A stretch of 7,914 nt of DNA from an uncultured Roseburia sp. (GTDB lineage: Bacteria; Bacillota; Clostridia; Lachnospirales; Lachnospiraceae): contig CAJLGN010000050.1 in the NCBI GenBank assembly GCA_905206195.1, forward strand, positions 1-7,914, given 5' to 3'. The translations under genes were made by a program, and so were the position numbers. Positions 1 to 7,914 of this stretch are shown in pieces. Positions within the stretch are counted from its first letter, which is position 1. Each line of letters starts with the position of its first letter. The notes beneath the pieces are model-generated. The model searched no databases, had not been told where the DNA came from, and was given only the letters and a program-made list of their open reading frames with translations.

Positions 1-1
1 C

Positions 2-10
2 GGGAGGTGA
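2..10 (+). promoter_or_regulatory. Ribosome binding site of rpoB
   Basis: GGGAGGTGA is a near-perfect complement to the 3' end of 16S rRNA and lies 7 bases before the ATG at 18. It supports that ATG over the later in-frame Met codons 15 and 17 of the protein. The frame stays open to the window edge, so this site, together with the family's usual N-terminus, decides the start. Confidence 0.9.
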
Positions 11-17
11 AACGTCA

Positions 18-3866
<3,849 letters not shown>

Positions 3867-3872
3867 AAAGCG

Positions 3873-3937
3873 ACGCCACGCATTACAGGGTGTTCAAGGG
3901 CACACTGAGATGATTCAGGAGGCTGTGTGCGTGGTGT
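3873..3937 (+). other. Long-range hairpin in the rpoB-rpoC spacer
   Basis: ACGCCACGCA (3873-3882) can pair with TGCGTGGTGT (3928-3937) over 10 base pairs with one G-U wobble, closing a 45-base loop. Inside the loop GGTGT (3889-3893) can pair with ACACT (3902-3906). A competing helix is also possible: GCACAC (3900-3905) with GTGTGC (3925-3930), which uses bases of the outer 3' arm. No T-run follows, so it does not look like an intrinsic terminator. I infer a possible mRNA-processing, stability or translation-tuning element. Chance pairing cannot be excluded from one sequence. Confidence 0.45.
3917..3922 (+). promoter_or_regulatory. Orphan consensus Shine-Dalgarno sequence
   Basis: A perfect AGGAGG sits 39 bases before the rpoC ATG, too far to serve it directly. 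The codons it could serve give only trivial frames: GTG GTG TGA at 3931-3939 (8-base spacing), or GTG at 3927 with a 15-codon frame running into rpoC (4-base spacing). In the 3873-3937 fold the motif lies in the loop. It may be a ribosome standby or decoy site, a relic, or chance. Confidence 0.3.
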
Positions 3938-3946
3938 GATACAAAG

Positions 3947-3953
3947 AAGGGAG
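3947..3953 (+). promoter_or_regulatory. Ribosome binding site of rpoC
   Basis: AAGGGAG lies 8 bases before the ATG at 3962, at normal spacing, though it is a weaker match than the AGGAGG at 3917. An in-frame TAA at 3959-3961 directly precedes the ATG, so the protein cannot start further upstream. Met4 and Met5 are poorer candidates because their spacing would be too long. Confidence 0.85.
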
Positions 3954-3961
3954 TGTCATAA

Positions 3962-7636
<3,675 letters not shown>

Positions 7637-7641
7637 AAAAT

Positions 7642-7657
7642 GTGCTGCGATGCGCAC
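7642..7657 (+). other. Small hairpin just after rpoC
   Basis: GTGC (7642-7645) pairs with GCAC (7654-7657), and after one bulged T, GC (7647-7648) pairs with GC (7652-7653) around a 3-base loop. It lies between the rpoC stop codon and the main terminator. It is weak and lacks a T-run; it might protect the transcript 3' end or be chance. Confidence 0.25.
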
Positions 7658-7660
7658 GCC

Positions 7661-7691
7661 CGGGACTGCCAAACTGGCAGTCCCGTTTTTT
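7661..7691 (+). terminator. Rho-independent terminator of the rpoBC transcript
   Basis: CGGGACTGCC (7661-7670) and GGCAGTCCCG (7676-7685) form a perfect 10-base-pair GC-rich stem around AAACT. An added A-T pair could shrink that loop to 3 bases. Six T residues (7686-7691) follow the stem directly. This is a textbook strong intrinsic terminator 24 bases after the rpoC stop, separating rpoBC from the rpsL transcription unit. Confidence 0.95.
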
Positions 7692-7763
7692 CCAATATTT
7701 GGGACGAGAAATGAATGAGCGGACAAGATGTTGTCAATACTAGACGGGAGCAGAGCTTTCGGG

Positions 7764-7801
7764 AAAAAAAGCTTGACATCTCCAGCGTCGCTTTATATAA
7801 T
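7764..7801 (+). promoter_or_regulatory. Consensus housekeeping-sigma promoter of the rpsL (str) operon
   Basis: TTGACA (7773-7778) and TATAAT (7796-7801) are exact matches to both consensus hexamers and are separated by the optimal 17 bases. A run of seven A (7764-7770) lies just upstream of the -35 box, where the proximal part of an UP element binds the alpha subunit. Transcription should begin near A7807 or G7808, giving a leader of about 74 bases before rpsL. The position after the rpoC terminator fits a strong, independent promoter for ribosomal protein genes. The start base is inferred. Confidence 0.93.
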
Positions 7802-7807
7802 GATTTA

Positions 7808-7845
7808 GCGTGCATACGTACGTCAAGGCTATTTTTCGGCTTTGG
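7808..7845 (+). other. rpsL leader: two abutting hairpins
   Basis: At the predicted transcript 5' end, CGTGC (7809-7813) can pair with GCACG's counterpart GTACG (7818-7822) around a 4-base loop, with one G-U pair inside and a further G7808-T7823 wobble. Immediately after it, CAAGGC (7824-7829) can pair with GCTTTG (7839-7844), one G-U, around a 9-base U-rich loop. The helices abut and could stack. The rest of the leader (7846-7867) is A/T-rich and leaves the ribosome binding site open. It could be a stabilising 5' structure or a ribosomal-protein autoregulation site; neither is shown. Confidence 0.4.
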
Positions 7846-7867
7846 AGAGCAATTTTATCAATATAAC

Positions 7868-7876
7868 AGGAGGTGA
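7868..7876 (+). promoter_or_regulatory. Ribosome binding site of rpsL
   Basis: AGGAGGTGA is a full match to the anti-Shine-Dalgarno sequence, with 8 bases between AGGAGG and the ATG at 7882. It is the strongest ribosome binding site in the window, as expected for a highly expressed ribosomal protein. Confidence 0.95.
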
Positions 7877-7881
7877 AAATA

Positions 7882-7914
7882 ATGCCAACATTTAACCAGT
7901 TAGTAAGAAAAGGA
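7882..7914 (+). CDS. rpsL: 30S ribosomal protein S12, N-terminal fragment (runs off the window)
   Basis: The 11 visible codons read MPTFNQLVRKG, the near-invariant N-terminus of S12 in Firmicutes. S12 sits at the decoding centre of the small ribosomal subunit and is the classic site of streptomycin resistance, but the relevant lysines lie beyond the window. The start is set by the strong ribosome binding site at 7868 and by an in-frame TAA at 7864-7866 upstream. Its position after rpoC and behind its own promoter matches the usual str operon (rpsL, rpsG, fusA, tuf). The gene is cut by the window edge, not broken. Confidence 0.95.
   Translation, partial: MPTFNQLVRKG

Noticed and set aside
3910..3939. 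Tiny frame MIQEAVCVV in the rpoB-rpoC spacer with AAGGG upstream
   Set aside because: Nine codons, a weak binding site and no attenuator-like codon run; not distinguishable from chance.
3936..3946. Possible weak promoter -10 (TGTGATACA) before rpoC
   Set aside because: Only three of six bases match the -10 consensus and no -35 box is in place.
7722..7735. Inverted repeat GACAA-GATG-TTGTC upstream of the rpsL promoter
   Set aside because: Only 5 base pairs, centred about 80 bases upstream of the start; too short to call an operator without comparison.
7754..7773. AGCTTT/AAAGCT inverted repeat touching the -35 box
   Set aside because: Six A/T-rich pairs using the A-tract, likely a by-product of the UP-like run; no evidence of a repressor site.
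7715..7876. 53-codon + strand frame (MSGQDVVNTRREQ...) ending within the rpsL ribosome binding site
   Set aside because: It runs straight through the consensus promoter, has no good ribosome binding site, and would be cut by the rpsL transcription start. Probably chance.

Overview
The window is a conserved housekeeping locus: the two large subunits of bacterial RNA polymerase, rpoB (beta) and rpoC (beta'), both complete on the + strand, followed by a terminator, a new promoter and the first 11 codons of rpsL (ribosomal protein S12). Base composition is moderate (about half G+C by eye). The protein wording, the lack of the large E. coli-type lineage inserts in both subunits, the strong AGGAGG-type ribosome binding sites, and a beta insert and acidic tails that I associate with Clostridia all point to a member of the class Clostridia. 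Lachnospiraceae is the most likely family, judged from remembered sequences rather than a search.

Layout: 1-17 is the end of the upstream spacer and holds the rpoB ribosome binding site. rpoB runs 18-3866. A 95-base spacer (3867-3961) holds a long-range hairpin, an unused perfect AGGAGG and the real rpoC ribosome binding site. rpoC runs 3962-7636. The 245-base gap 7637-7881 holds a rho-independent terminator (stem from 7661, T-run to 7691), a consensus housekeeping promoter (TTGACA, 17-base spacer, TATAAT) and a short leader that can fold into two abutting hairpins. rpsL starts at 7882 and runs off the window. No stretch over 300 bases lacks a gene.

rpoB and rpoC are probably co-transcribed: I see no convincing promoter or terminator between them. 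The terminator after rpoC followed by a consensus promoter separates RNA polymerase synthesis from the ribosomal str operon (rpsL and presumably rpsG, fusA, tuf beyond the edge). The small L7Ae-family gene found between rpoC and rpsL in Bacillus subtilis is absent here.

I found no hidden new system, mobile element, CRISPR array or RNA gene. The points worth a second look are modest: RNA structures in the two spacers, the beta insert, the acidic C-terminal tails and residues at known antibiotic-contact sites.
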